A stretch of DNA of 64,000 nucleotides from Sporolactobacillus kofuensis (GCF_024125425.1 NZ_JAMXWN010000009.1:82704-146703); one strand, 5' to 3'. Shown: positions 37,197 to 46,866, numbered from the stretch's first letter. Program-made: numbers and translations. The notes: a model not told the origin generated them from the sequence alone.

Positions 37197-38573
37197 ATGG
37201 ATCAGCAAATTACAAATACATTGGAGAAGAATCGAGAGCACTATTTGAAGGAAATGATTGAGTTTCTTTCAATTCCAAGTATAAGTTCAGATTCAACGCG
37301 AAAATCAGACGTAAGAAAAGCAGCCAAGTGGCTATCCGATGACTTGCGCAAAGGCGGTTTGGAAAACGTTCAAATTCTTGAAACAGCGGGGCATCCTGTC
37401 GTTTACGCTGATTATGTGAAAGCAGAGGGCAAGCCGACCGTTCTCTGTTACGGACATTATGACGTTCAACCGGTAGATCCGATTGACAAATGGAACACCG
37501 ATCCTTTTCAACCGGTAATAAAAGACGACGTTATTTATGGTCGCGGAACGAGTGATGACAAGGGTCAAGTATTTATGCTTGCTAAGATGGCAGAAACCAT
37601 CTTAGAGGCAAAGGGTGAATTGCCGGTTAACATTAAATTCTGTTTTGAAGGAGAAGAAGAAATCGGCAGCAAAAACCTTGATGCGTTCGTTGATGAACAT
37701 CTCGAACTTCTCAAAGCAGACGTTCTTCTCGTGTCAGACACAACAATGATCGGTATGGATCAACCGGCAGTCAGCTATGCTCTGCGTGGGCTCTGCGGAT
37801 TAGAGGTCCGATTGCAAGGTGCAAATGGCGATCTGCACTCCGGCGTCTATGGAGGAGCTGTGCAAAATACACTTCATGCTATGATTGAACTACTTTCAAC
37901 ATTGCATGACAATAAAGGTCACGTAACGGTTGACGGTTTCTACGATCAAGTGGATCCCTTAACTGATGAGGAACGAAAGACATGCGAACAACTTTCAAAC
38001 GATGAAGCATTAAAAAAAGAACTCGGTGTTGATGCACTTTATGGTGAAGAAGGCTACCCAACGGTTGCACGTATCTGGTCACGTCCAACACTTGAAATCA
38101 ACGGGCTTTACGGTGGTTTTCAAGGAGAAGGGCTAAAAACTGTTATCCCGTCGACAGCTACCGCCAAAATTACTTGCCGTCTTGTTCCTGATCAAGATCC
38201 GGCTATAATCGGTGCATTACTTAAGAAGCATCTCAGAGATCATCTCCCAGAAGGTGTAAAACTTGATGTCGAACTGATGGATCATGCAGAACCATTTAGT
38301 ATGCCCGTCAATCATCCGGCATTGAAAGCTGCACATCACGCACTGGAAGAAGCTTTCACTACAAAAGCAATACTTTCTCGTCAAGGTGGATCTGTTCCGA
38401 TTGTCAATACGTTTCATGATAAACTCGGTCTCGCACCCATTCTGATGGGATTTGGTCTCGATAGTGAGAATTTCCATGCGCCAAATGAACATTTCCACCT
38501 TCAAAATTATGATCGTGGCATGCGCGCACTCATCGCCTTCTTGTACGATTTACCTGAACAGATGCAAAAATGA
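37197..38573 (+). CDS. M20-family dipeptidase
   Basis: 458 residues. Metal-site motifs: CYGHYDVQPVD near residue 85, GRGTSDDKGQ near 116, EGEEEIGS near 150 and the C-terminal GLDSENFHAPNEHF. A dimerisation lid domain lies between. It belongs to the CPGL/cytosolic non-specific dipeptidase branch, hydrolysing short peptides with zinc or manganese. ATG 37197 follows AAGGGGG. Monocistronic with a terminator at 38591-38628. Confidence 0.93.
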   Translation: MDQQITNTLEKNREHYLKEMIEFLSIPSISSDSTRKSDVRKAAKWLSDDLRKGGLENVQILETAGHPVVYADYVKAEGKPTVLCYGHYDVQPVDPIDKWNTDPFQPVIKDDVIYGRGTSDDKGQVFMLAKMAETILEAKGELPVNIKFCFEGEEEIGSKNLDAFVDEHLELLKADVLLVSDTTMIGMDQPAVSYALRGLCGLEVRLQGANGDLHSGVYGGAVQNTLHAMIELLSTLHDNKGHVTVDGFYDQVDPLTDEERKTCEQLSNDEALKKELGVDALYGEEGYPTVARIWSRPTLEINGLYGGFQGEGLKTVIPSTATAKITCRLVPDQDPAIIGALLKKHLRDHLPEGVKLDVELMDHAEPFSMPVNHPALKAAHHALEEAFTTKAILSRQGGSVPIVNTFHDKLGLAPILMGFGLDSENFHAPNEHFHLQNYDRGMRALIAFLYDLPEQMQK

Positions 38574-38590
38574 TCCGAAATGAATGTAAG

Positions 38591-38628
38591 AAAGAGGCTG
38601 TCCTTTATAGAAAGGACAGCCCCTTTTT
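38591..38628 (+). terminator. Terminator of the M20 dipeptidase gene
   Basis: GGCTGTCCTTT pairs with AAAGGACAGCC around ATAG, then CCTTTTT. The following 190 bp up to the acnA stop show no gene. Confidence 0.92.
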
Positions 38629-38815
38629 AATTGAAGAAGTCATATGAAGTTTATTCATCCAAAACGAATCTTTTTCATAAAGAGCATCATTACAATGGAG
38701 TCGGTTTTAACCTGTCCAACGGAATCCTCTCCTCCGAAAAATAATCCGAATGTTTGAAGGCACTAAAAGAACTCCTTCATTTATTATTTTGTACCGTTTT
38801 TTTGAATGTTATACA

Positions 38816-41551
38816 TCAATTCACTGATTCAGCCAATTTTCGTCTTAATACAGTTTGAAGAATACCGCCATTACGATAGTAATCAATTTCAACTTCACTA
38901 TCAAAACGAACAATGACTTCGAAATTGATGTCAGTTCCATCACTTGTAATCGCTTTTGCAGTCACAATCTTTCCGGGAGCTACGGTTTCATCAACAAATA
39001 CCGTTATGGATTCCTCACCCGTGAGTCCCAAAGTATCTGCGTTCTGACCTTCAAGATATTGCAACGGAAGAACTCCCATCATCACAAGATTACTACGGTG
39101 AATACGTTCATAACTTTGAGCGATAACAGCCTTGATCCCGAGCAAATTTGTTCCTTTTGCTGCCCAGTCACGTGAGCTCCCCATTCCATAATCTCTTCCT
39201 GCCAAGACAACTAATGGAGTACCCTCTTGTTTGTATTTCATTGCCGCATCAAAGATTGGCATCACTTCATGTGTGGGCCAATAAGTTGTATAGCCGCCCT
39301 CTGTTCCTGATGCGATCTGATTCCTTATTCGTACATTTGCAAATGTTCCGCGCATCATGACTTCATGATTGCCACGTCGTGAACCGTAGGAATTAAAATC
39401 AAATGGCCTTACTCCGTGATTCAACAAATAGGAGCCCGCAGGACTATTCTTGGCAATTGTTCCTGCCGGTGAGATATGATCCGTTGTCACTGAGTCACCA
39501 AACTTGCCGATCACTCGCATCGATTTTAGTGGTGCAATCGCGTTTAATTCTGCGGATAAATGTTCAAAGAAAGGAGGATTTTGAATATACGTTGATGTTT
39601 GATCCCAATCGTATAACTCTCCCTTACTTGTTAGAATCTTATTCCACCGCTGATTTTCAGTAAAGACACGAGAATACTCCTTCTTGAAACTTTCAGGACC
39701 TACTGATTGATTCATCACACCTTCAATTTCATCACTAGACGGCCAAATATCTTTGAAATATACGTCATTACCTTCGTGGTCCTTGCCGAAAGAATCATGC
39801 GCCATATCAAAGTCAACCGTTCCAGCGAGTGCATAAGCGACAACAAGAGGTGGTGATGCTAAATAATTCGCACGAATCATTGAATGAATGCGCCCTTCGA
39901 AGTTGCGATTACCTGACAGTACCGCTGAAACAGTAAGATCCTGTTCTGCGATCGCTTTCTCAACTGCCGCTGGAAGTGGGCCGGAATTTCCAATACATGT
40001 TGTGCAACCATAGCCAACAACATTGAAACCCATTTGTTCAAGATAAGGTAACAAACCAGCCTTCTCAAGGTAATCTGTTACAACTTTTGATCCTGGGGCC
40101 AAGCTTGTCTTCACATAGTTTGGTACAGTTAGCCCTTTTTCTACTGCTTTTTTTGCGACTAACCCAGCACCAATCATTACACTTGGATTGCTCGTGTTCG
40201 TACAGCTGGTAATGGCTGCAATGACTACAGCTCCCGTTCTCAGTTGTTCTTGTGTTCCATCGTCATAAGTCACTGTTGCTTCTTTACTCAGCTCGTCATT
40301 TTGAAAACCAAACCCATGATTCCCTGATGGCCGTGTAAGCGCTGCTTCGAATTCATTTTTCATCTCCGCAAGCGTAACACGATCTTGCGGACGTTTCGGA
40401 CCGGAGAGCGATGGATGTATATCAGATAGATTTAGTTCAAGGACTTTCGTAAAATTAGGATCTTGGGCTTCAGGTGTGTAAAATAAACCATTTGCCCGGC
40501 AATAGTCTTCAACGAGCTGTACCTGTTCTTCAGAACGTCCTGTAAGGCGTAAATAATCTAACGTTACTTGATCAACAGGGAAGAAAGTTGCCGTTGCACC
40601 GTTTTCCGGGGACATATTCGATACTGTGGCACGATCTGCCAGTGACATATGTGAGAGACTAGGACCAAAGAATTCAACAAATTTACCAACAACTCCTTCT
40701 TCACGAAGCAATTGGGTCACACTGAGTGCGAGGTCGGTTGCTGTCGTACCATTTGGGAGTTCTCCTGTGATTCTGATGCCAATCACATCCGGAACAGGAA
40801 AATAAGAGGGTTGTCCAAGCATCCCTGCTTCAGCTTCAATCCCTCCGACACCCCAACCAAGTACACCAAGACCATTAATCATCGTTGTATGCGAATCCGT
40901 CCCAACCAGTGTATCCGGAAAAGCTAAAGTTACACCGTCATCGTCCTCCACAGCGTGAACCACAGCAGCTAGATACTCAAGATTCACCTGGTGAACGATT
41001 CCCGTCGCAGGTGGAACAGCACGGAAATTCTTGAACGACGTTTGTGCCCACTTTAGAAATTTATAACGTTCTTCATTACGTTCGAATTCTCGTTCCATGT
41101 TAAACTGCAAGGCATGATTCGTACCGAATTGATCAACTTGTACCGAGTGATCAACAACAAGGTCAACCGGTTTTTCCGGATTTATTTTTTCTGGATCCCC
41201 GCCTAAGTCAGCCATAGCCTTCCTAAGTGATGCAAGATCTACAACTGCCGGAACTCCCGTGAAATCTTGAAGAATGATTCTTGAGGGATTAAAGGGAACA
41301 TCAATCTGTTTATTCAGTTTCGCAGTCCCCCAGCTTGCCAAGTTCTCAACGTGTTCTTTCTTTATCACTTTACCGTCACATTGGCGGAGAACAGCTTCTA
41401 GCAATACTTTAATTGAATAGGGCAGTTTATTGATCGCCCCATACTCAGATAACGCGCTTAACCGGTAATAATTGAAGGGCTTACCGCTGCTTGTAAACGT
41501 ATCAAGAGCTTGAAAGTAATCCTTCGTTTTAGACGTCTTCGTGGCTGTCAT
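38816..41551 (-). CDS. acnA: Aconitate hydratase A
   Basis: 911 residues, AcnA/IRP1 type. The Fe-S cluster cysteines are in [11 protein letters not shown] and [36 protein letters not shown] and the swivel domain [16 protein letters not shown] are intact. It isomerises citrate to isocitrate and, without its cluster, can bind RNA in Bacillus. ATG 41551 has GGGGAGGG upstream. Single gene; the upstream region has palindromes that fit a CcpC-type control region. Confidence 0.97.
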   Translation of the reverse strand: MTATKTSKTKDYFQALDTFTSSGKPFNYYRLSALSEYGAINKLPYSIKVLLEAVLRQCDGKVIKKEHVENLASWGTAKLNKQIDVPFNPSRIILQDFTGVPAVVDLASLRKAMADLGGDPEKINPEKPVDLVVDHSVQVDQFGTNHALQFNMEREFERNEERYKFLKWAQTSFKNFRAVPPATGIVHQVNLEYLAAVVHAVEDDDGVTLAFPDTLVGTDSHTTMINGLGVLGWGVGGIEAEAGMLGQPSYFPVPDVIGIRITGELPNGTTATDLALSVTQLLREEGVVGKFVEFFGPSLSHMSLADRATVSNMSPENGATATFFPVDQVTLDYLRLTGRSEEQVQLVEDYCRANGLFYTPEAQDPNFTKVLELNLSDIHPSLSGPKRPQDRVTLAEMKNEFEAALTRPSGNHGFGFQNDELSKEATVTYDDGTQEQLRTGAVVIAAITSCTNTSNPSVMIGAGLVAKKAVEKGLTVPNYVKTSLAPGSKVVTDYLEKAGLLPYLEQMGFNVVGYGCTTCIGNSGPLPAAVEKAIAEQDLTVSAVLSGNRNFEGRIHSMIRANYLASPPLVVAYALAGTVDFDMAHDSFGKDHEGNDVYFKDIWPSSDEIEGVMNQSVGPESFKKEYSRVFTENQRWNKILTSKGELYDWDQTSTYIQNPPFFEHLSAELNAIAPLKSMRVIGKFGDSVTTDHISPAGTIAKNSPAGSYLLNHGVRPFDFNSYGSRRGNHEVMMRGTFANVRIRNQIASGTEGGYTTYWPTHEVMPIFDAAMKYKQEGTPLVVLAGRDYGMGSSRDWAAKGTNLLGIKAVIAQSYERIHRSNLVMMGVLPLQYLEGQNADTLGLTGEESITVFVDETVAPGKIVTAKAITSDGTDINFEVIVRFDSEVEIDYYRNGGILQTVLRRKLAESVN

Positions 41552-41631
41552 TTGGGCACCCTCCCCTTTGAAATTAATGGAAACTTCTTTATTTAATCAT
41601 AATTGATCTAATTAATTAAGTAAATTTTAAT

Positions 41632-41665
41632 TATCACAATTATCGTGATAAGTTTTACTTATCTA
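41632..41665. promoter_or_regulatory. Palindromes upstream of acnA
   Basis: TTATCAC / GTGATAA (41632-41652, 7-nt centre) overlaps GATAAGT / ACTTATC (41649-41665, 3-nt centre). Such ATAA-TTAT dyads resemble the CcpC operator of Bacillus citB. Factor identity is inferred. Confidence 0.45.
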
Positions 41666-41727
41666 TAAATATTTAGTGAAAGCCTTCTCTCTTCTATTAT
41701 CGACTATTTTTAAGTTTGAAGACAAAA

Positions 41728-41763
41728 AGAAGAGAATAAACACCATAAGATGTTTATCCTCTA
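41728..41763 (-). terminator. Terminator of the nagA-nagB-nagR operon
   Basis: Reverse-strand stem AGAGGATAAACA / TGTTTATTCTCT, then TCTTTTTG. The nagR stop codon lies inside the stem. Confidence 0.82.
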
Positions 41764-42482
41764 GGTAAAGTAATTGTAAATTTGTACCGATCAGCACGGA
41801 AAAGTGAGAGGGTTTGTTCAATCGGTTGGCCACTCTCAAGAAACGAACAACGCTCAATGAGAAGTAGCGGTGATCCATTAGGAATCTTAAGAATTTCTGC
41901 TTCTTCATTAGTTACTAAAGATGCCTCAAGTGACTGTTCCGCATGATGGATTTTCAAGCCGCATTCCTTTTCAATGTACTGATAAAGAGAGGGATCTGCT
42001 TTCTTCTCGGTGAGCTCTGGAAATACGCGAACCGGAAGATACGAAATTTCAATACCAATCGGCTCATCGTTAGCCAGTCGAACCCGCTTAATCTCAAAAA
42101 CTTCTTCTGATGTCTTTAGTCCAAGATGCTTCGAAACGTTTGAAGAGGGAAGCGTCCTACTGAAATCCAAGATCTGACTTCCAGGTGTCATTCCACGGCG
42201 GATCATGTCCTCTGAGAATCCATCGAGTCCTAATAAATTTTTTTCAATTTTATAGTGATTCGCAACAAAGGTTCCTTTGCCTTTTATCCGGACAAGTATT
42301 CCTGCATTTACAAGTTCCATAATTGCCTGGCGTACAGTCATCCGTGACACATGAAAATGATCGGTTAATTCTCGTTCAGAGGGAATCTGGTCGCCTGCTT
42401 GCAAATTTTTGTTTTCAATTAATTGTTCAATATATTGTTCGATTTGATAATACATGGGTACCGGGGACTGACGGTCAAACAT
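41754..42482 (-). CDS. nagR: GntR/HutC-family repressor NagR (YvoA-like)
   Basis: 242 residues from ATG 42482 (AAGGAA about 9 nt upstream). The N-terminal winged helix has QIPSERELTDHFHVSRMTVR, then MELVNAGILVRIKGKGTFV. The C-terminal UTRA effector domain includes RVRLANDEPIGIEISYLP. Third in the nagA-nagB-nagR order found in Bacillus, where the repressor is released by glucosamine-6-phosphate-type ligands. A palindromic operator candidate lies before nagA at 44441-44458. Confidence 0.92.
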   Translation of the reverse strand: MFDRQSPVPMYYQIEQYIEQLIENKNLQAGDQIPSERELTDHFHVSRMTVRQAIMELVNAGILVRIKGKGTFVANHYKIEKNLLGLDGFSEDMIRRGMTPGSQILDFSRTLPSSNVSKHLGLKTSEEVFEIKRVRLANDEPIGIEISYLPVRVFPELTEKKADPSLYQYIEKECGLKIHHAEQSLEASLVTNEEAEILKIPNGSPLLLIERCSFLESGQPIEQTLSLFRADRYKFTITLPRG

Positions 42483-42486
42483 TTCA

Positions 42487-43227
42487 TCATTCCTTGTTGA
42501 GTTTTGTAAGTGACAAGGCTTGTTCATCAGCAATGATTGTAACATCTGGATGCGCCACCAGTGCTGAAGCAGGAAAATCATCATCGGGAGCAGAGCAATC
42601 CAAAAGCCTACGTACTGCTTCCGCCTTGTCTTTGCCAGAAGCAATCAAGATTATTTTTCTACTCTTTAATATCGTACCAATACCCATTGTGATTGCTTGG
42701 TCAGGAACTTTTGATAGATCGGTAAAATACCGGGCATTGGCTTGTCGTGTGGACGGAGTTAATTTTACAACATGTGTCCCAATCGTTAAAGGGGTGCCGG
42801 GTTCATTAAAGCCAATATGTCCATTGCGTCCAATACCGAGTAATTGCAAATCAACGCCGCCAAGGCTTTCAATCAACTGATCATAAGAAGCACAATAGTC
42901 GACCGATGCATGTTCTCCATCAGGAAGATGAGTTTGATTTGCTGGAATGTCTATATATTTAAAAAAGTGATGATACATATACGAATGATAGCTATTTGAA
43001 TCTTGAGGATTAATACCAACATATTCATCAAGATTCACTGTATGAATCTTACTGTAGCTTGTTCCATTTTGCTGATGGTCCATCACGAGCGCTTTGTACG
43101 TTTTTTCTGGCGTACCACCTGTCGCTAGTCCAAGGACCGCATTCGGTTTCTGCGTTACTAAAGTTGAGATGATCGTTGCCGCTTTTTGACTCATCTCATT
43201 ATTATTTGTTACTGAAATTAAGTGCAT
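42487..43227 (-). CDS. nagB: Glucosamine-6-phosphate deaminase
   Basis: 246 residues from ATG 43227 with GAGGAGG 9 nt upstream. LGLATGGTPEKTYKAL near residue 35, NLDEYVGI near 66 with the catalytic aspartate, and GIGRNGHIGFNEPG near 130-143 are the family signatures. It converts GlcN-6-P to fructose-6-P and ammonia. The short Bacillus-type form lacks the allosteric C-terminus of the enterobacterial enzyme. Overlapped closely by nagA upstream and nagR downstream. Confidence 0.96.
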   Translation of the reverse strand: MHLISVTNNNEMSQKAATIISTLVTQKPNAVLGLATGGTPEKTYKALVMDHQQNGTSYSKIHTVNLDEYVGINPQDSNSYHSYMYHHFFKYIDIPANQTHLPDGEHASVDYCASYDQLIESLGGVDLQLLGIGRNGHIGFNEPGTPLTIGTHVVKLTPSTRQANARYFTDLSKVPDQAITMGIGTILKSRKIILIASGKDKAEAVRRLLDCSAPDDDFPASALVAHPDVTIIADEQALSLTKLNKE

Positions 43228-43228
43228 C

Positions 43229-44404
43229 TTAACGTTCCTCCTCTTTTTGATAAGCAATCGTTCCCCGGCATACAGTCAGAACCAATTCATTTTTCTCATT
43301 AAGAATAATAAAATCAGCATCTTTACCCTCTTCAAGTGAGCCTTTACGCTCATAAACACCACATTGCTGCGCGGGGTTTATAGCTCCCATCTGTACAATG
43401 TCGTCAAGTGTTGCATCCGTAAATGCCAACATATTTTTTAACGACTGATCCATCTTTAGCACACTTCCGGCGATTGTTCCGCTCTTTAGAAGCGCGAGTC
43501 CATCGTTCACATAGACATCTTGGCCACCAAGATCATAGACACCGTTCTTGAGGCATTTTGCTCGCATCGAATCGGTTATGAGGATCATGCGCTCGCTGCC
43601 TTTTAATCTGAATGCAAGATCAACCATTTCCTTACATATATGATGGCCATCGCTAATGAGCTCCGTATATAATTGTGGATGGATCAGAGCTTCTCCAAGA
43701 ATACCGGGTTCGCGATGATGCAAGCCCCTCATCCCATTGAATAGATGGGTAACCTGAGTTGCTCCAGCATTGACTGCTTGAATCACATCTTGATGTGTAC
43801 CATTGGAATGTCCAATAGAAGCCACAACTCCTTGATCAGCCAAATGTTTAATCAAATCAAGACCACCCTTTGTTTCCGGAGCAAGGGTTACTTCTTTTAT
43901 TGCATGTCCAGACATTTTCTGCCATTTATCAAAAAGCGCACAATCAGCTTCCCGGATGAACTCAACCGGTTGAGCACCCGCCTTTTCTTGATTAATAAAT
44001 GGACCTTCCAAGTGAATGCCCAAAATCTCGGCTTCACCGTCATGTTGATGACCCATTATCTGTCCGGCGTTTACTATTGCCTGTTCAATTGCAGGTACGG
44101 ATTGCGTGATTGTTGTGGCGAGAAACGCAGTTGTTCCCTCTTTTGCAAGCGTTGAAGCGATATTGGATAATGCTTCCGGAGTGGCATCCATCGTATCAGA
44201 ACCGTTTGCGCCATGAATATGCATATCGATCATACCCGGGATACATTTGTAATTGCTTGGAAAGTGAAGCGTCTGAGATACTGAATCCGTGTGATTTGAT
44301 CTAGCGCCAACAATCTTCCCGTTCTCGACCATAAGACTCCCTTTATTAATCCATTCATTATTAAAATAAATGGAACAGCCTTCAATTTTCATCGACACAT
44401 CCAT
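43229..44404 (-). CDS. nagA: N-acetylglucosamine-6-phosphate deacetylase
   Basis: 391 residues from ATG 44404 (AAGGAG 6 nt upstream; another ATG four codons later). Amidohydrolase fold: IPGMIDMHIHGANGSDTMD, LGIHLEGPFI with the metal glutamate, IGHSNGT and HLFNGM with histidines, and ILITDSMRA with the catalytic aspartate. First enzyme of amino-sugar use, removing acetate from GlcNAc-6-P. First gene of the nagABR operon. Confidence 0.96.
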   Translation of the reverse strand: MDVSMKIEGCSIYFNNEWINKGSLMVENGKIVGARSNHTDSVSQTLHFPSNYKCIPGMIDMHIHGANGSDTMDATPEALSNIASTLAKEGTTAFLATTITQSVPAIEQAIVNAGQIMGHQHDGEAEILGIHLEGPFINQEKAGAQPVEFIREADCALFDKWQKMSGHAIKEVTLAPETKGGLDLIKHLADQGVVASIGHSNGTHQDVIQAVNAGATQVTHLFNGMRGLHHREPGILGEALIHPQLYTELISDGHHICKEMVDLAFRLKGSERMILITDSMRAKCLKNGVYDLGGQDVYVNDGLALLKSGTIAGSVLKMDQSLKNMLAFTDATLDDIVQMGAINPAQQCGVYERKGSLEEGKDADFIILNEKNELVLTVCRGTIAYQKEEER

Positions 44405-44440
44405 CGCTCCTTTTTCTTTTATTTTAGCACCAAACATATA

Positions 44441-44458
44441 TAGTTGTCTAGACATCTA
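44441..44458. promoter_or_regulatory. Candidate NagR operator
   Basis: TAGTTGTCTAGACATCTA is an 18-bp palindrome with one mismatched pair, located 37 bp before nagA. The TTGTCTAGACA core resembles the GntR/HutC-type (NagR/DasR) operator. Confidence 0.65.
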
Positions 44459-44473
44459 TATATATTCAATCAA

Positions 44474-44523
44474 TAAAAAAACCGGGCAAAAAACGCCAAG
44501 TTCTTAAATCATACCCGATTTTT
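44474..44523 (-). terminator. Terminator-like hairpin upstream of nagA
   Basis: Reverse-strand AATCGGG pairs with CCCGGTT (one G-U) across a long loop, then TTTTTT. It would block read-through into the nag operon. Confidence 0.5.
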
Positions 44524-44702
44524 ATGACGCTCCAGTTGCTCGCATCAGCAAAGACAGCCTCGGGCGATCCGTGAGCCTCCTCAAACAACCAGTAATCTGT
44601 GGGGTGTCACTTGGCTCGCGATTCCCGTAGGAGTCTCGCATTTACGCATTTGATTCATAACCTCTTGCTTTAATAGCATATACTTTCTTTGCTTGTAAAA
44701 AA
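44517..44702. repeat. Dispersed intergenic repeat, copy C
   Basis: About 185 bp between hxlR and nagA; no gene. Bases 44633-44700 match copy B (58 of 68), and 44561-44618 match copy D (CGGGC-ATCCGTGA, TCCTCA, GTGTCAC-TGGCTCG). The right edge CTTGTAAAAAA runs into the T-tract of the hxlR terminator. Confidence 0.65.
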
Positions 44703-44738
44703 CATTGCATGAGATCCTCTTCTCACGCGATGGCAATT
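44696..44738 (-). terminator. Terminator of hxlR
   Basis: Reverse-strand ATTGC...GTGAGA pairs with TCTCAT...GCAAT around AGAGGA, then GTTTTTT. Confidence 0.7.
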
Positions 44739-44774
44739 TAGTAAAAATCGATTCTTTTTATGATCCTTTTTCTT

Positions 44775-45173
44775 TTACTTAATTGCTTCTTCATTAATAC
44801 TAAATTTTACGTCTTGTTTCATGCTCTTTAGTCGCTCTTCCCCCCATTCATACATCGCAACAATGATTGGTATTAATGATTGACCTAAATCTGTAATTGA
44901 ATAGTCCACCCGAACGGGTATCTCAGGATAGATTGTTCTCGATATGATTCCATCCGCTTCCATTTCACGTAACTGCTTCGTGAGCATCTTATTAGATGCT
45001 TGTGGCAATAATCGTTTCAATTCTCCGAAACGATAAATTCCGTCAATACCCAAGTGATATAAAATAACAATCTTCCACTTGCCACTAAACATGGATAATG
45101 TAAATTCCTTTGCACAGCTGTAATCGCCATTTATCAATTTATTTTTAACTTCTTTTCTTAAGTAATCAGTCAC
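44775..45173 (-). CDS. HxlR-family regulator
   Basis: 132 residues from GTG 45173, which has AAGGGAGC 8 nt upstream; the frame extends much further upstream but into the divergent gene. The MarR-like winged helix has FSGKWKIVILYHL, RFGELKRLLPQASNKMLTKQ and the wing SRTIYPEIPVRVDYSITDLG. C20 lies 11 residues before GKW, near the position of the redox-active N-terminal cysteine of YodB/HypR-type sensors. Divergent from the PfpI-like gene, its likely target. Confidence 0.88.
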   Translation of the reverse strand: MTDYLRKEVKNKLINGDYSCAKEFTLSMFSGKWKIVILYHLGIDGIYRFGELKRLLPQASNKMLTKQLREMEADGIISRTIYPEIPVRVDYSITDLGQSLIPIIVAMYEWGEERLKSMKQDVKFSINEEAIK

Positions 45174-45197
45174 TAAAACCGGCTCCCTTTTAACCTT

Positions 45198-45290
45198 TAC
45201 TACTAAATATAGTAACATTTTGGTTACCTGATCACAAAAAAGTGCGTAATTTTCAAGATGAAATTCTAGGTATACCATTAAAAGGTAGTA
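45198..45290. promoter_or_regulatory. hxlR-pfpI divergent control region
   Basis: TACTAAATATAGTA (45201-45214) is a TACTA-TAGTA dyad, the usual half-site type for HxlR regulators. A second partial dyad, TATACC...GGTAGTA, lies at 45271-45290 close to the pfpI ribosome site. Both are candidate operators. Confidence 0.5.
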
Positions 45291-45315
45291 AATTTTTATT
45301 AAAGGAGCTATTTCA

Positions 45316-45825
45316 ATGAGCAAAAATATTGCTGTCTTAGTCACTAATAATGTTGAGGATGTTGAACTCGCTGCCCCAAAAAAGGCAATTGAAGAAATGG
45401 GCCACAAAGTAACGTTAATTGAATACAACAAAGGGAACATCATAACTGGTGAACGAGGAACAAAATTCACAATTGATGCTGGTATTGATGAAGTGAAACC
45501 AACAGATTTTGATGGATTATTGCTTCCTGGCGGTTTCTCTCCGGATCAATTGAGAGTTGATGACCGTTTTGTTGAATTTGTTAAGTACTTCTTAATGTAT
45601 GATTTACCTTTATTCGCCATCTGCCATGGTCCGCAATTTTTCATTCAGACTGGGCTCACAAAGGGTCGTACATTGACTGCCTATAAATCCATTCAGCCCG
45701 ATTTGTACTATGCAGGTGCAGTACTAGAAAATAAACCATTAGTTATCGACAATAACTTAGTCACAAGCCGTACACCGGATGATATGGATGACTTTATCAA
45801 AGGCATTGATAAGATTTTGAACTAA
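45316..45825 (+). CDS. DJ-1/PfpI-family protein
   Basis: 169 residues, single domain. Nucleophile elbow AICHGPQF with C103-H104, and the conserved glutamate in VEDVELAAP near residues 14-19. The size and motifs match the YfkM/YraA class of stress proteins, which act on glyoxal/methylglyoxal damage or as chaperones in different species. AAAGGAG precedes the ATG. Divergent from the HxlR regulator, which suggests induction by electrophiles or thiol stress. Confidence 0.9.
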   Translation: MSKNIAVLVTNNVEDVELAAPKKAIEEMGHKVTLIEYNKGNIITGERGTKFTIDAGIDEVKPTDFDGLLLPGGFSPDQLRVDDRFVEFVKYFLMYDLPLFAICHGPQFFIQTGLTKGRTLTAYKSIQPDLYYAGAVLENKPLVIDNNLVTSRTPDDMDDFIKGIDKILN

Positions 45826-45850
45826 AAATAACTTATTTAACTATTTTTAA

Positions 45851-45886
45851 GGGCTCCATAATCTAATGATTGTGGAGCCCTTTTTG
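45851..45886 (+). terminator. Terminator of the PfpI-like gene
   Basis: GGGCTCCA pairs with TGGAGCCC around a 14-nt loop, then TTTTTG. Confidence 0.88.
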
Positions 45887-45970
45887 TAATACATGATACA
45901 TGTTATGTAGTAGCATCCACTTCTGAGAAATAAGAAAAAGGACGACCACTTCTACATTCTTAATCATTTA

Positions 45971-46286
45971 CTACTGTAGTCTAAGTTTCTCTTCAATTTC
46001 TTCTTTTCCAATGCCGAAATAAATGACTTTTTTCTCTGGGCTGCTCACGCGATAGAAAACAATTCCTGCTTCAGCAATCTCTCTTAAAAAGTCTATAAAA
46101 GGAAGGAAAATGTTTGATTGCCTCCATAACTTTATTCCTATTGAATTTATCTGCAATAACTAAGCTTACTTGAGCACCCGTTTTAAATTCTGAATAAGCG
46201 CCTAGAAATTTAGAAAAGCTTATGATCCCATAACTTCTTCTCTTAGTGATGTCTTGAAACTCACATTTTGCTCAATTATGATTCAT
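45971..46286 (-). pseudogene. Broken gene: early stop plus frameshift
   Basis: On the reverse strand an excellent ribosome site (AGGGAGG) precedes ATG 46286, but codon 5 is TGA. The frame then reads on (KRRSYGIISFSKFLGAYSEF, then KTGAQVSLVIADKFNRNKVM) and near 46110 a one-base shift is needed to continue into FIDFLREIAEAGIVFYRVSS and the ending KKVIYFGIGKEEIEEKLRLQ before the stop at 45971. The total length of 316 nt fits one extra or missing base. The product would be about 100 residues; family not recognised. Confidence 0.65.
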
Positions 46287-46543
46287 TGCTACCTCCCTGT
46301 AACATTTTTCTTATTTTAGCTTCATTATTCTAACGTAAGTCTTTTTTGTCTTCAAAGAATAAAATGTGCGCTCTCATGTACTTACTCTTTCGCTAACATT
46401 GGTCATTTTTTTGAAATTAAGGTATGGCCTAATTCATTCTTATGGTAAATTGGTTAGGAAGAGATAATGGTCGCGTATTGAACTTGATACCATTGATAAT
46501 TTGCTAAAGAGTTAAGCGAAATTTTTTCAACAGAGGAGAAACT

Positions 46544-46756
46544 ATGTATAGTCCAAAATTAAAGAAATCGAGAACCGATCGTGTTCTTTCTGGTGTTTGT
46601 GGAGGCATTGCTGAGTTCTTTGGTATATCCTCTTTTGCCGTACGCTTAATTTTTTTTATATCTGTTATATTTGCAAAATCTCCAGTAGCAATCATCATTT
46701 ATCTGATCTTAGTTTTCGCTCTTCCCAAGGATCCACCACTTTTTAGACCCGAGTAA
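46544..46756 (+). CDS. PspC-domain small membrane protein
   Basis: 70 residues, the size of a stand-alone PspC domain. Basic N-terminus (KLKKSRTDRVLSGVCGGIAE) with the conserved SGVCGGIAEFFG turn, followed by a hydrophobic hairpin (LIFFISVIF, IIIYLILVFALP). GAGGAG precedes ATG 46544. PspC proteins take part in envelope stress responses; partners such as PspA/LiaH are not nearby. Confidence 0.88.
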   Translation: MYSPKLKKSRTDRVLSGVCGGIAEFFGISSFAVRLIFFISVIFAKSPVAIIIYLILVFALPKDPPLFRPE

Positions 46757-46814
46757 ACCCTTTAGCAATGCGGTAGTCAATGTATTCATCCATGACGCTT
46801 TTCAAAATAAATTG

Positions 46815-46866
46815 CAAAAAAATCACCGATTTCTGTTGGTTCATCTTTCAACAGAAGTCGGTGATA
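46815..46866 (-). terminator. Terminator of yneF
   Basis: Long stem: reverse-strand ATCACCGACTTCTGTTG pairs with CAACAGAAATCGGTGAT, then TTTTTTT. Confidence 0.92.

Noticed and set aside
44775..45470. 231-codon version of the HxlR gene
   Set aside because: The extra N-terminal part overlaps the divergent PfpI gene and its promoter; GTG 45173 has a good ribosome site and gives the family's usual length.
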